Assembly (NCBI GenBank): GCA_043228905.1 | Contig: JBHGNT010000014.1 | Coordinates: 19,654,001-19,718,000 of the forward strand | Source of the DNA: Azolla caroliniana | Taxonomy: Eukaryota; Polypodiophyta | Length of the DNA stretch: 64,000 bases | Reading direction: 5' to 3' | In this document: positions 1 to 9,499 of the stretch, piece after piece | Layout: every line of letters begins with the position of its first letter | Numbering within the stretch: position 1 is the stretch's first letter | The notes under the pieces: generated by a model | What the model was told of the DNA's origin: nothing | Seen by the model: only the letters and a program-made list of their open reading frames with translations | The model's database searches: none | Translations under genes and position numbers: made by a program

Positions 1-2668
1 AATGCAAAATGGTTCGGAGGAGCTCGACCTAGAAGCGCTAATACGGGAGGCATGCGAGCTTGTGAAGGTGAAAATCGAAGCCAAAGAAGGGCTTATTTTG
101 GAGTCAGGCCGGAGGCGATTGGAGGATGCAGAGGAAGAAGCCTCCCTAAGCATAGAAGATGGGGCCCTATACGGAGGCCGGGAGAGCGTACGACGTCGAC
201 ATGGGAGAGGGTGCGGAACAAGCAACCCTCTTGCCTTGCGGTGAAGTGACGGCCATGGAGGCCGGTAACTACGGATTCGGGACATGGCAGCCCGAAAAAT
301 CGAGTGGGGAGGAGACAAGCGGCGGTGCCGCGACCTTACACACACCGGCCCTAGGGCTCCGGTGGTCGCCCCGAGTGTCGGCGTGAGACCTAAAGCGACG
401 GGCAGTGGCGGTGGCAAGGCGGGCAACCGAGACGACGACATGGAAGAGATGGCGGCCAGCGTAATCGAGCCTTCCACGATCGGATGCGGGGTAGCCGCGG
501 ACCACGACGTCCGGATGGAAGCGGCTACGGACCGAACGAGCGGCGGTGCCGGGTCCTTACACACACCGGCCCTAGATGCTCCGGCAGTCGGCCTGAGTGC
601 CGGCATAAGACCTAGAGCGACGGGCGGTGGCGGAGGCAAGGCAGGCAACTAAGATGACGACATGGAAGAGACGGCGGCAAGCGTAATCGAGGCTTGCGCG
701 ATCGGAGGCGGGGTAGCCACGGACAACGATGTCCGGACGGATGCAGCTACGGACACAATGAGTGGCAGTGCCGGGTCCTTACCCACACCGGTCCTAGAGG
801 CTCCAGCGGTCGGCCCGAGTGTCGGCGTTAGACCTAGAGCGACGGGCGGTGGCGGCGGTAAGGCGGGCAACCGAGACGACAACGAAGATTATAGCAGACA
901 GAGGCAAGACCCCTCGATACCGGGGCCAGAGGCTACGGCGGTTGCGCTCGAATGCCAACGTAAGACCGAAGAAAAGGGCGGTGGCCGTGAGGAGCCGTGG
1001 CCTGGAGCGAACACGTACGAAGATGAGGATGCGAGGCCCGGAACGGGCATATACAAGAGGAGCGATGGAGAGGTCGGGAGTGGCAAAGAGGAGAGAGTCG
1101 GGGACCGACTCGACCGAAAGACGAAGTGGAAGAAGAGTGAAGCGGGGGCCGGTCAACCGGGCCCAAACCGAAAGAAGCCGGCAAGACCGGGATTGTTTGA
1201 TCGACTCCTTACCGACCGGTGACAGTTACGATCGGAGCCGATTACGGTTACGATGGGAGGCTAACCGGCCACGACGAGTACGGATCAGTGAGAGGTCGAG
1301 AGCAAGAGTGACCCTCCCCACCTATTCTAGAGACTTCGGCGGTTGCGGATCAACATAAGACCGGAGAGACGGCGGGTGGCGGCGAGGAGTCGGAGACCAG
1401 AACGGATGAAGCTACCGGAACGGGTACCCGGTGCGTGAAGATGGACAAGCACGGCCAAGACAGCAAGCTAGAGTTAGAAGGGGCTACGACGACAAAGGAC
1501 GAAGAGACCGACACGGAGGTCGGGTCTACGGCGGATGAGTCCTATAGGAAGGGACGGTGGCGGCAGGCGAACGTGATCGGACGACGGGGCAGAGCGGCAT
1601 GAAGGTATCAAGCCGGCGAGGCGGCTACGGACTGAATCGGACCTACCGGCAAGGTCATGGGCATAAGGAAGTTTGGTCCTATGGAATCCCCACACCAGAC
1701 CGGAGACGCCGGTAGTTCGGCCAGCATGGCAACGTAAGACCGTGAGAGAAGGATCGTGGCGGCGGGAAACGGGACCCGACTACACAGGAGACACGAGAAG
1801 AGTCTGGGAGGGACTCAAACAAAAGACACCTGAATTTCGGCAAGCAACGAAACGACGACTAGTCCTATGGGATCTTCACACCGATCCGAAGACTATGGTT
1901 GTTCAGCCAACGTGGCAACGTAAGACCGAGAGAGAAGGATGGTGGCGGCAAGGAACAAGACCCGGTATCGACAATAGCCAGCAAGACGAAAGTTGTCTAA
2001 GTGCAAACCCCTACCGGCCGGTTACAGTTTCCGAGGGAGCCAATAAGGGCAAGTACGGGCGGTGTGCCAAGCCGGGAAGGGCACACCTAGAGTTGAAGAA
2101 GAATCGTGCAAATGGCCATCGAGGGCTGAATCGGAGCACAACTAAAGGACGGCACGCACGCAGTGGTGCTGGGAACGAGGAAAGGGGTGCGCGACGAACT
2201 ACACGGGTCAGAAACCGGGAAGATATACAGGCCGGAGAAGGATCCTCCATGCCCGCTTTGGAGATCTTAGCGGCTTAGTCGGAGTGGCAGCAACTGGCGT
2301 CGCAAGCCAAGCCCGAGATGACAAGCTGGTGGGGGCGAGGGGACGACGGCGAGCGAAAGGCTTCAACCCGGCGACAACGGCGCAAGACGGAAGAGGGCCA
2401 AGTCGGCTACTACGGGCTACGGGTATTCCTCGAACGCAGAGGACACCCACAAGTGAAAGGGAAACGGTGGTGCCGAGATTTCGCACGCACTGACAATGGA
2501 GACTCCAGCATCCGGTAGCGGCGGCAAAGACGGTGACCAAGACAACGCAGCAACGAACTAAGGCCAAGCGGGCCATTATGGGTGCTCCTCAAGCGGAGGA
2601 CCCCGGACCTACGGCGGATAGCGGAGCGTGCATTCAACCAAGTGAAGGGCCAACAACGAATTACGCGT
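1..2668 (+). mobile_element. Relic internal region of an older plus-strand LTR element (5' part cut by window edge)
   Basis: This GC-rich stretch is a decayed plus-strand relative of the 1417-aa ORF on the minus strand at 3363-7616. The first bases encode the same leucine/glutamate segment (ELDLEALIREACELVKVKIEA) found near residue 235 of that protein. Repeat units ending in GGGGKAGN follow at about 400, 640 and 860, then the same acidic, disordered tail (TLETTAVADQHKTGE-like text near 1320-1380). Stops and frameshifts break the frame several times, for example after the second GGGGKAGN unit near 651. It holds one A-type and two B-type repeat units, against three A-B pairs in the young copy. 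Its 3' end resumes at 8346 after the inserted element. It is a dead copy; the Gag-like N-terminus would lie left of the window. Confidence 0.75.
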
Positions 2669-3351
2669 TGTCGCGTTGTTACGCGCGTGCGTGGAGAAGG
2701 GCGGAACCACGGGGGTCTTGGACTAAGGAGAAGGGGAGAAGGAATAGGACTTCGGAATGGAGCTTAGCACAAGAAGAGAAAGAATGAACAAGAGGAAGAT
2801 GGAGGCAAAATGCTAACAAGATATATTAGAACCGAAAACCGATTACAAAATGGCGGCCGCGTAGGCCGCACCAAACGACTATGATAAACCCGAAACCCTA
2901 ATCCGACGAAGAAGAAAAGAAACCCTAAACGAAACCCTAACCCTAAAACGAAATGGTATACCTCACTCACACTCAAAAATAAGGCAACCCCCACAATGGT
3001 GCTCTTCCTCTCCCTTTATAGCACAAGGAGGGAAGACCGTTACATAAAGGTGCTACAAAATATCCCCTTTCAATCAATGGGGATATTTCCCTTGATTTTA
3101 GGGGAGGTGGGAAGGATGGGTCTTAACTCCCACCTCTACACGAACTACTATGTACCTATCTCTCTCTCTCACGTGGATGTGCGCGCAAAAGCACATCACC
3201 TTTACACTTTACAAATCCTAAGGTGCATTTCTAGCACCACACTTATCACTATCGACAAATAGAAATACAACATCTTGATGTGCAACGTTGCACATCGCGG
3301 GTTTGCTTACTTCGCTCGGTTTTCCGCCTATGGACGAAAATCTTCACGACA
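2669..3351 (-). repeat. 3' LTR of the young non-autonomous element
   Basis: 683 bp with termini TGTCG...CGACA, identical to 7659-8341 except at one base (3002/7992). On the minus strand it has a TATA box at 3013-3020 and telo-box motifs at 2893-2947. Its 3' portion carries the block GTCCAAGACCCCCGTGG shared with other LTRs in this window. Confidence 0.95.
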
Positions 3352-3364
3352 TCCGCCCCCACCT
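3352..3364 (-). other. Polypurine tract of the young element
   Basis: The minus strand reads AGGTGGGGGCGGA directly before the 3' LTR. The same 13 bases precede the LTRs at 8530 and 14301 on the plus strand, so three elements share a plus-strand priming site. The stop codon of the long ORF (3365-3363) lies partly inside it. Confidence 0.85.
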
Positions 3365-6300
3365 AACCGCACATCCACCGGTATGTGCCAAAAGGGGAAC
3401 AAAACGCGAGATTTTCGGCCAAGGCGGCCAACCGAGCCCTTGACAACCTCGTGGGCTTGCCCGGCTTAGTCTTCCACTTCGAGCAAGTCCACCCCGTCCA
3501 CACGAACCACCGTCGCCTTCCGGCCCACCATCTCCGCCGAATGGTCTCGAACCGTTGGCTCCATCCGATCCGCCACACTTGACGACGTTCGCCGAGTCGT
3601 GGCCTCCACCCGATCCGCCACGTCCACCGTGTTTCCTCGAACCACCGTCTACATCCGGACCGCCGTTTCCGATGCCCGCGCTTTCTTCCCCGATCGGTCC
3701 TCCCGAACGCCGTTGCCAACCCTTTGTCCGCCTCGCATATCCTCCGGATCCGCCTTTTTCGCGCCGCGCACCTCGTCGTGCCGACTCTTCTCGCTCCGCG
3801 CTTGCCTTCCGTAGGCTTTCCCCGTACGTCGGTGTCGTCCTCCGAATGCGTGCTCGTGCTTCGGTCCTTCGATGACCCCATCACGCATTTTTCGCCTTCC
3901 CTTTGCTTGCCGTGCTCTCTCGCCGTAGAGCATACCATCGTTCCCGCGCTCGTTGCTTGGCCCTCATGCGGCCGCATTGCACGTTTCGCATTCCGCTCCT
4001 CTTCGCGTACCCTTTCGGAAAGGTACCTTTCTTCCCCGACCTCCGTTTCGCTCGGAGGAACACCCTCTTGGCCCTCTTGGCCCGCTCGACCGCACACATC
4101 CTTCGTGATGTCGTGTTCGTTCTTTTGGGCGCATACATCTTCGTTCTCCGCGACCTCCCGTATGCCTCTCTCGGTGCCTTCATCCGTTGTGGCCTTCGTC
4201 CCCTCGCCGCCACCGTCCGCCACTCTTGGTCTCACGTCGGCACTCGCGCCGATCGCCGGAGTCTCTATAGCCGGTGTGGAGGATCCCTCTCGGGTCTTAT
4301 CTTCGTGGCCGCCGGTCTTAGCCTCTCCGTAGGCCACCTCTTCCCACCAATCTTCCCTAGCATCGTGCCGGGTCTCGTCGTCGCCGCCTTCCTCCTCGTA
4401 TTCGCCTCTCGAAGGCGTGATCCGACCGTCATCTTCGGTCGCTCGATGTGGCTCCTTCGTAGGCATGCTTGTGTCTTGGCCCTCCATCGGCCGTATTGCA
4501 TGCATCTCGTCTCGCTCTTCCGCCGTAGACCCGACCTCCGTGTCGGTCTTCTCCTCCTTTGTCGCCGTAGCCCGTTCCGACACGGGCTCGCCGTCTTGGA
4601 CCCACCCGTCCACCATCTCGTACCGGATATCCGTTCCGGTAACCTCGTACGCTCCGGTCTCCGACTCCTCGCCGCCACCCGCCGTTTCTCCGGTCTTATG
4701 TTGATCCGCAACCGCCGTAGTCTCTAGAGTGGGTATGGAGGGTCTCGTTTGTTTCCGTTTTTCCCCCGAACCATGGTCGTCGTGCCCGGTTAGCCTCCAT
4801 CTCGCGCTTACCGGCTCCCATCGTAACCGTAACCGTAACCGGCCAATCGGTCTCGCCGGCTTCCTTCGGTTTGGGCCCGGTTCGCCGGCCCTTACTCTCT
4901 TCTTCTTCCGTGCCGTATTCCGGTCGGGTCGGTTCCCGACTCTCTCCTCGTTTCCGCTCCGGTCCTCTCCATCGGACCCACCGTATACGCCCATTCCGGG
5001 CCCCGCATACTCGTCTTCGTATGCGCTCTCTCCGGGCCTCACCTCCTCACGGTCACCGCCCATCTCTCCGGTCTCACGTTGGCATTCGAGCACAACCGCC
5101 GAAGTCTCCGGCCCCGACGTCAAGGGGTCTTGCCTCCGTCCGCTCCAATCTTCCTTCTCGATTCCGTTGCCCGCCTTGCCGCCGTCACCTCCCGTCGTAC
5201 TAAGCCTCATGCCGGCACTTGGGCCGGCCATTGGAGCCTCTAGGATTGGTGTGGGTAAGGACCCGGCACCGCCGCTTGTTGTCTCCGTAGCCGCTTTCGT
5301 TCGGACGTCGTTGTCCGCGGCTCCCCCATCTCCGATTCCGTAAGCCTCTAGTATGCTTGCCACCACCTCTTCTTCGCCGTTCTCCGCATCATTTTGTTTG
5401 CCCGCCTTGCCGCCGCCACCGCCCGTCGTTCTAGGTCTCGTGCCGGCACTCGGGCCGACCGCCGAAGCCTCTAGGGCCGGTGTGTGGAAGGTCGCGGCAC
5501 CACCGCTCGCCTCCTCTCCGCTCGATGTTTTGGGCCACCGTGCCCCGAATCTTCCGCCCACTTTCGAAGTGGCGCTCTCCGCTTTGTAGTCACCGGCCTC
5601 ATCCTTGGCCGTCCATTCGCCGCAAGACGAGAGGGTTGCTCGCTCCGCACCCTCTCCCATGTCGTCGTCGTTTCGGTTGCCCGCCTTACCGCCGCCACCG
5701 TCCGTCACTCTAGGCCTCTCGCCGGCTCTCGGGCCGGGGGCCGGAGTCTCTAGGACCGGTGTGTGGAAGGTCGCGACACCACCACTCCTCTCGTCCGTAG
5801 CCACCTCCATTCGGACATCGTCGTCCGTGGCTACCCCGTCTTCGGTTTCGCAAGCATCGAGTATGCTTGCCGCCGCCTCTTCTTCGCCGGTCTCGTCCTT
5901 ATCTCGGTTGTCCGCCTTGCCGCCGCCACCGTCCGTAGCTCTAGGTCTCGTGCCGACACTCGGGCCGACCGCCGAAGCCTCTAGGGCCGGTGTGTGGAAG
6001 GTCGCGACACCGACGCTCGTCTCCTCTTCTTCCTCCATTTCGCAAGCCTCGAGTATGCTCGCGAAATCCTCGTAGAACGTTTCGGGCAACCGCATCCCGA
6101 AACTTCCGCCCACTCTCGAAGTGGCGTCCATCGCTCCGTAGATATCGGCCTCGTCCATGGCCGTTCTTTTTCCCCGAGATGAGACGGTCGCTTGCTCCGC
6201 ACCTTCTCTCGTGTCGACGCCGTGGTCGCCCGCCTTGCCACCGCCACCGCCTTTCACCATAGGTCTTACGCGGGCACTCGGGCCGGCCGCCGTGATCTCT

Positions 6301-7616
6301 AGGAATGACGCGTGTAAGGTCGCGGGACCGCCGCTCGTCGATGTAATGTCCGTAGCCACCTCCGCTCGGACGTCGTTGTCCGTGGCTACCCCGCCTCCGT
6401 ATATGCAAGCATCGGTTATGCTCGCCGCCGCCTCTTCCGCGGTCTCCTTACCGTTGTCTCGGTTGCCCGCCTTGCCGCCGCCACCGTTCTTTTCCCTCGG
6501 TCTCACGCGGGCGCTCGGGCCGGCCGCCGGGGTCTCTTGAACCGGTGCGTGGAAGGTTGCGGTACCGCCGCTTGTCTCCTCCGTACTCGATGATTCGGGC
6601 CACCATGTCCCGAATCCGCCATGTCCGCTCGAATCGGCGATCGCCGCCTCACCGTCCCCGACCTCGTCCTCGGTCGTTCTTTTCCCCCATGTCGAGAGGG
6701 CGGCTCGCTCCGCACCCTCTCCCGTGGTACCGATGTACCATTCTCTTTCGGCCTCCGCATAGGCCCCGTCCTCCATGTGTGAGGAAGCTCCTTCCTCCGC
6801 GTCCTCCGATCCGCTCGGGCCCGACCCCGCAATAAGCCATTCTTCGGCTTCGATTTTCGCCATTACGAGCCCGCACGCCTCCCGTATTAGCGCTTGTAGG
6901 TCGAGCCCCTCCAAACCGGTTCGCGATGAGCTCTCGTCCGGCGGCATGGCGTAGTCGGTCGTCGCTCTCTCTTCTCCCCCGCTCGCGGGCCGTGTTGTGG
7001 CCGACCGCCTCGCCTCATGTTGCCGACACACCCATTCCACTTCGGGCCACTCCTCGGTGAGACCATGCGCCCCATAATCGTCTTGAAGCTCGAGCATGAT
7101 GTCCATCCTCTCCTCATGATGGACCGTCTCCAAAAATAGGAGGACTTTGTCCGCCCCCACCGATCTTCGTTCCCACTCCGAGAGTTGAGAGAAACGACGC
7201 TCGAACTCTCGGAATGCCTCTATTGCGCTCCGATGGCGCCTCGCCGACGCCATCCATCGATCGAACTCTCGCCGACCTCTTACCTCCGATTCCGCGCACC
7301 CGTATGCCTCCATTAGAGCCCCTTCAAAGGACTCCCACGATTCGTGAGCTTCTTGGAGCTCCTTGACCTCCTCGTACTTTGATGCGGCCGCCGCTCGACG
7401 AAAAAACTCTAGCCTCGTCGCTTCGTCCACGCCCATCCCCGTCATTTCCGCATCGTAGGCTCTCAAAAATTTTGGGACCTCCTTCCCATCGAACCGGCCG
7501 ACTAGACGGACCACCCTTTCGACCGCTTGTTGAGCCGCCTCTCGCCTCGCCCTCTTCCGTCCGGCGTCCATCAAGATCTTTGTCATCATCTCCTCGAAGT
7601 CGAAGCCTTCCTCCAT
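3363..7616 (-). CDS. 1417-aa Gag-like polyprotein with repeat array, no pol
   Basis: A single uninterrupted ORF starts 42 nt inside the 5' LTR and ends inside the polypurine tract, so it uses about 99% of the internal region. Residues 1 to about 205 are helical and charged and resemble a retrotransposon Gag capsid domain (FLRAYDAEM, WESFEGALMEAY, FREFERRFSQLS, then VEWVCRQHE). Residues about 300-815 hold three tandem pairs of repeat units. The remainder is acidic, G/E/T/R-rich and predicted disordered, and about the last 90 residues are basic and rich in Trp and Arg. I see no CCHC knuckle, no DTG/DSG protease site, no RT YxDD box and no DDE integrase. Likely role: a particle-forming or RNA-binding protein of the element. 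Very low stop density and near-identical LTRs suggest it is still translated. The family assignment of the N-terminus rests on pattern only. Confidence 0.8.
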   Translation of the reverse strand: MEEGFDFEEMMTKILMDAGRKRARREAAQQAVERVVRLVGRFDGKEVPKFLRAYDAEMTGMGVDEATRLEFFRRAAAASKYEEVKELQEAHESWESFEGALMEAYGCAESEVRGRREFDRWMASARRHRSAIEAFREFERRFSQLSEWERRSVGADKVLLFLETVHHEERMDIMLELQDDYGAHGLTEEWPEVEWVCRQHEARRSATTRPASGGEERATTDYAMPPDESSSRTGLEGLDLQALIREACGLVMAKIEAEEWLIAGSGPSGSEDAEEGASSHMEDGAYAEAEREWYIGTTGEGAERAALSTWGKRTTEDEVGDGEAAIADSSGHGGFGTWWPESSSTEETSGGTATFHAPVQETPAAGPSARVRPREKNGGGGKAGNRDNGKETAEEAAASITDACIYGGGVATDNDVRAEVATDITSTSGGPATLHASFLEITAAGPSARVRPMVKGGGGGKAGDHGVDTREGAEQATVSSRGKRTAMDEADIYGAMDATSRVGGSFGMRLPETFYEDFASILEACEMEEEEETSVGVATFHTPALEASAVGPSVGTRPRATDGGGGKADNRDKDETGEEEAAASILDACETEDGVATDDDVRMEVATDERSGGVATFHTPVLETPAPGPRAGERPRVTDGGGGKAGNRNDDDMGEGAERATLSSCGEWTAKDEAGDYKAESATSKVGGRFGARWPKTSSGEEASGGAATFHTPALEASAVGPSAGTRPRTTGGGGGKAGKQNDAENGEEEVVASILEAYGIGDGGAADNDVRTKAATETTSGGAGSLPTPILEAPMAGPSAGMRLSTTGGDGGKAGNGIEKEDWSGRRQDPLTSGPETSAVVLECQRETGEMGGDREEVRPGESAYEDEYAGPGMGVYGGSDGEDRSGNEERVGNRPDRNTARKKKRVRAGEPGPNRRKPARPIGRLRLRLRWEPVSARWRLTGHDDHGSGEKRKQTRPSIPTLETTAVADQHKTGETAGGGEESETGAYEVTGTDIRYEMVDGWVQDGEPVSERATATKEEKTDTEVGSTAEERDEMHAIRPMEGQDTSMPTKEPHRATEDDGRITPSRGEYEEEGGDDETRHDAREDWWEEVAYGEAKTGGHEDKTREGSSTPAIETPAIGASADVRPRVADGGGEGTKATTDEGTERGIREVAENEDVCAQKNEHDITKDVCGRAGQEGQEGVPPSETEVGEERYLSERVREEERNAKRAMRPHEGQATSAGTMVCSTAREHGKQREGEKCVMGSSKDRSTSTHSEDDTDVRGKPTEGKRGARRVGTTRCAARKRRIRRICEADKGLATAFGRTDRGRKRGHRKRRSGCRRWFEETRWTWRIGWRPRLGERRQVWRIGWSQRFETIRRRWWAGRRRWFVWTGWTCSKWKTKPGKPTRLSRARLAALAENLAFCSPFGTYRWMCG
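5170..6725 (-). repeat. Coding tandem repeat: three A-B unit pairs
   Basis: Six GGGGKAG-type anchors fall near 6470, 6235, 5917, 5685, 5408 and 5177. Spacings alternate: about 235, 318, 232, 277 and 231 bp. B units (about 77 aa) carry AASILDA...VATDNDVR...; A units (92-106 aa) carry GEGAERATLSS...GGRFGARWP. Every unit ends with a TFHTP-LE-GPSAG-RPR-T-GGGGKAG module. All length changes keep the frame, so this is a higher-order coding minisatellite. Confidence 0.85.
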
Positions 7617-7636
7617 CTCTTTCTCCCTTGCCGCCC

Positions 7637-7654
7637 TTCACGTCGGGTTCACCA
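7637..7654 (-). other. Primer-binding site of the young element
   Basis: Four bases inside the 5' LTR the minus strand reads TGGTGAACCCGACGTGAA, beginning with TGG as expected for pairing with a tRNA CCA end. The plus-strand element at 14849 has the same site with one change (C to T). I could not assign the primer tRNA from memory. Confidence 0.75.
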
Positions 7655-7658
7655 AAGA

Positions 7659-8341
7659 TGTCGCGTTGTTACGCGCGTGCGTGGAGAAGGGCGGAACCAC
7701 GGGGGTCTTGGACTAAGGAGAAGGGGAGAAGGAATAGGACTTCGGAATGGAGCTTAGCACAAGAAGAGAAAGAATGAACAAGAGGAAGATGGAGGCAAAA
7801 TGCTAACAAGATATATTAGAACCGAAAACCGATTACAAAATGGCGGCCGCGTAGGCCGCACCAAACGACTATGATAAACCCGAAACCCTAATCCGACGAA
7901 GAAGAAAAGAAACCCTAAACGAAACCCTAACCCTAAAACGAAATGGTATACCTCACTCACACTCAAAAATAAGGCAACCCCCACAATGGTGTTCTTCCTC
8001 TCCCTTTATAGCACAAGGAGGGAAGACCGTTACATAAAGGTGCTACAAAATATCCCCTTTCAATCAATGGGGATATTTCCCTTGATTTTAGGGGAGGTGG
8101 GAAGGATGGGTCTTAACTCCCACCTCTACACGAACTACTATGTACCTATCTCTCTCTCTCACGTGGATGTGCGCGCAAAAGCACATCACCTTTACACTTT
8201 ACAAATCCTAAGGTGCATTTCTAGCACCACACTTATCACTATCGACAAATAGAAATACAACATCTTGATGTGCAACGTTGCACATCGCGGGTTTGCTTAC
8301 TTCGCTCGGTTTTCCGCCTATGGACGAAAATCTTCACGACA
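7659..8341 (-). repeat. 5' LTR of the young non-autonomous element
   Basis: 683 bp, TGTCG...CGACA, one mismatch with its partner at 2669-3351. As the upstream LTR on the minus strand it supplies the promoter, transcription start and leader of the 1417-aa ORF. Confidence 0.95.
7883..8010 (-). promoter_or_regulatory. LTR core promoter: TATA box plus telo-box cluster
   Basis: On the minus strand TATAAAGG occupies 8010-8003. About 70-120 bp downstream lie three AAACCCTAA telo-boxes (plus-strand positions 7883-7891, 7910-7918, 7922-7930) and an extra CCCTAAA, i.e. TTAGGGTTT in the sense direction. Telo-boxes near the transcription start are a known feature of plant translation-related genes. The same motif is present once in the related LTR at 8853-8861. 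Use by the LTR is inference. Confidence 0.6.
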
Positions 8342-8345
8342 GCGT

Positions 8346-8529
8346 ACTACGCAATCGCGGCAATTAACCTATCGACGGGTCGAACGAGCCTACGAGGAGG
8401 CAGGCATGAGGACGACTGGTTTGAAGCGAATGGCGATCCGGAGGACGAAGGGTAAGCGCGGGCCGGTCTTCTCCGGCAAAGAGTCTATTTTGGCGCATAT
8501 CGGTGGATGCGCGGTTAGGTGGGGGCGGA
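8346..8529 (+). mobile_element. 3' end of the older plus-strand element (tail and PPT)
   Basis: This continues the relic at 1-2668 across the inserted element. Its frame ends FEANGDPEDEG-stop at about 8452, matching the DVDPEDEG-stop tail at 14226. The non-coding segment that follows (GGCCGGTCTTCTCCGGCAA then GGTGGATGCGCGGTTAGG) is nearly the same as 14232-14300. It ends with the shared polypurine tract at 8517-8529. Confidence 0.8.
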
Positions 8530-9245
8530 TGTCGTGGAGAAAACCGTCCCTAGGCGGAATCAGAGAATATCAGGAGAATCGGCAGAGTGCATCATGTGTA
8601 CTCACCCTTGTAAAAATGTGTGAATAGTAGGAGTCAAGTCGGGACAGAGAATCCCATGTAAGTTGGGATTTATCCCACAATGTAATGCATCCCTCTCCTT
8701 GGTCTATAAAAGGAAGGTAGCGCCCCTTTGTGAAGGGGTTGCCCATTTTGAGTTAGGAGGGTATACCGTGAGGTTTAGTATTCCGTTTATCTTTTCTTCT
8801 TCTTCTTCTTCTTCTTCTTCTTCTTCTTCTTCTTCTTCCCCTTCGTGTTTGCTTAGGGTTTGCTTCCGTTCGGTCTCCTGTGCAAGACCCTGCTCGGTGC
8901 AACAAGCCCGTGAACTCCCCGATCGGCGGCTTCGCAGCAGACGGCTGTTGTAACCTACCTTGGTCCGGCTCGAAGCGGAGGATATATTCTTTCCCTTGTA
9001 ATATACATATTTGCGTATGTCTGTGCATATCGGTGTATTTGGTGGTGTCGGAAGCACAGCCCCTTGCTTCCTATGCATAAGAGTCGGTGTCGCGCGCACG
9101 CTCTCCCTCTCCTTTGTCTCTCTCTCTCTCGCGTTCGGTTGCCTCCGGAGCGCGTCCGGAGTCGGTTTCTTGGCACCCCTTTTCTCCCTAGTCTGAGACC
9201 CTTGTGGTTCCGCCCTTCTCCACGCACGCGCATAACAACACGACA
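8530..9245 (+). repeat. LTR of the older plus-strand element (716 bp)
   Basis: Starts TGTCGTGGAGAAAACCG directly after the polypurine tract and ends AACAACACGACA. It has a TATA box at 8705-8713, a (TTC)n run at about 8797-8838, a sense telo-box at 8853-8861, and the GTCTGAGACCCTTGTGG version of the block conserved in these LTRs near 9192. The ends match the LTR at 14301-14844 but the middle does not, so these are different subfamilies. No primer-binding site follows it, so it is best read as a 3' LTR. Confidence 0.85.
8797..8838 (+). repeat. (TTC)n microsatellite
   Basis: About 14 TTC triplets lie downstream of the LTR TATA box, in what would be the transcribed leader. Confidence 0.9.
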
Positions 9246-9499
9246 CCGTACTAGACACAAGTCGTGTCCTATTGTTCGTTAAATCGGTGGACGTAAGGGA
9301 CCGGGAGCAAGTGGGCTTCCTGCTGGAGACCGATGACGGCCTAACAACCGACTAGGCCGTGGTAAAGAGAGTCTGGGGCCGTCTTGACAAACAACGTGAC
9401 TGGGTCGATAAAGGCTTGGTGGGGGCGGCTTCTGTTGCAACAAGGAAGGTCGAGGTTCCCCCACCGGCCTGAAGGGAAGAGACCCGAGACTAACTCGAG

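Larger units (their letters stand above)
2669..8341 (-). mobile_element. Young non-autonomous LTR retrotransposon (Gag-only, TR-GAG-like)
   Basis: Two direct repeats of 683 bp (2669-3351 and 7659-8341) bound a 4307-bp internal region. Line-by-line comparison of the LTRs shows one difference (C at 3002, T at 7992), so the insertion is very recent. Each LTR starts TGTCG and ends CGACA. The bases GCGT flank both ends (2665-2668, 8342-8345), a 4-bp target-site duplication. Read on the minus strand, a TGG-starting primer-binding site follows the 5' LTR and a polypurine tract precedes the 3' LTR. The internal region carries one long ORF and no reverse transcriptase, integrase or RNase H motif, so movement must depend on enzymes supplied in trans. 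Known non-autonomous classes of this kind are TR-GAG and LARD elements. It sits inside an older relative of opposite orientation. Confidence 0.93.

Noticed and set aside
3363-7616. Plus-strand ORFs opposite the 1417-aa ORF (for example 3724-4727, 5353-6540)
   Set aside because: They are shadows of a GC-rich coding strand; the minus frame has the PBS, PPT and LTR context.
9246-9300. PBS after the LTR at 8530-9245
   Set aside because: The sequence after CGACA is CCGTACTAGACAC, without TGG or similarity to the other two PBS sites.
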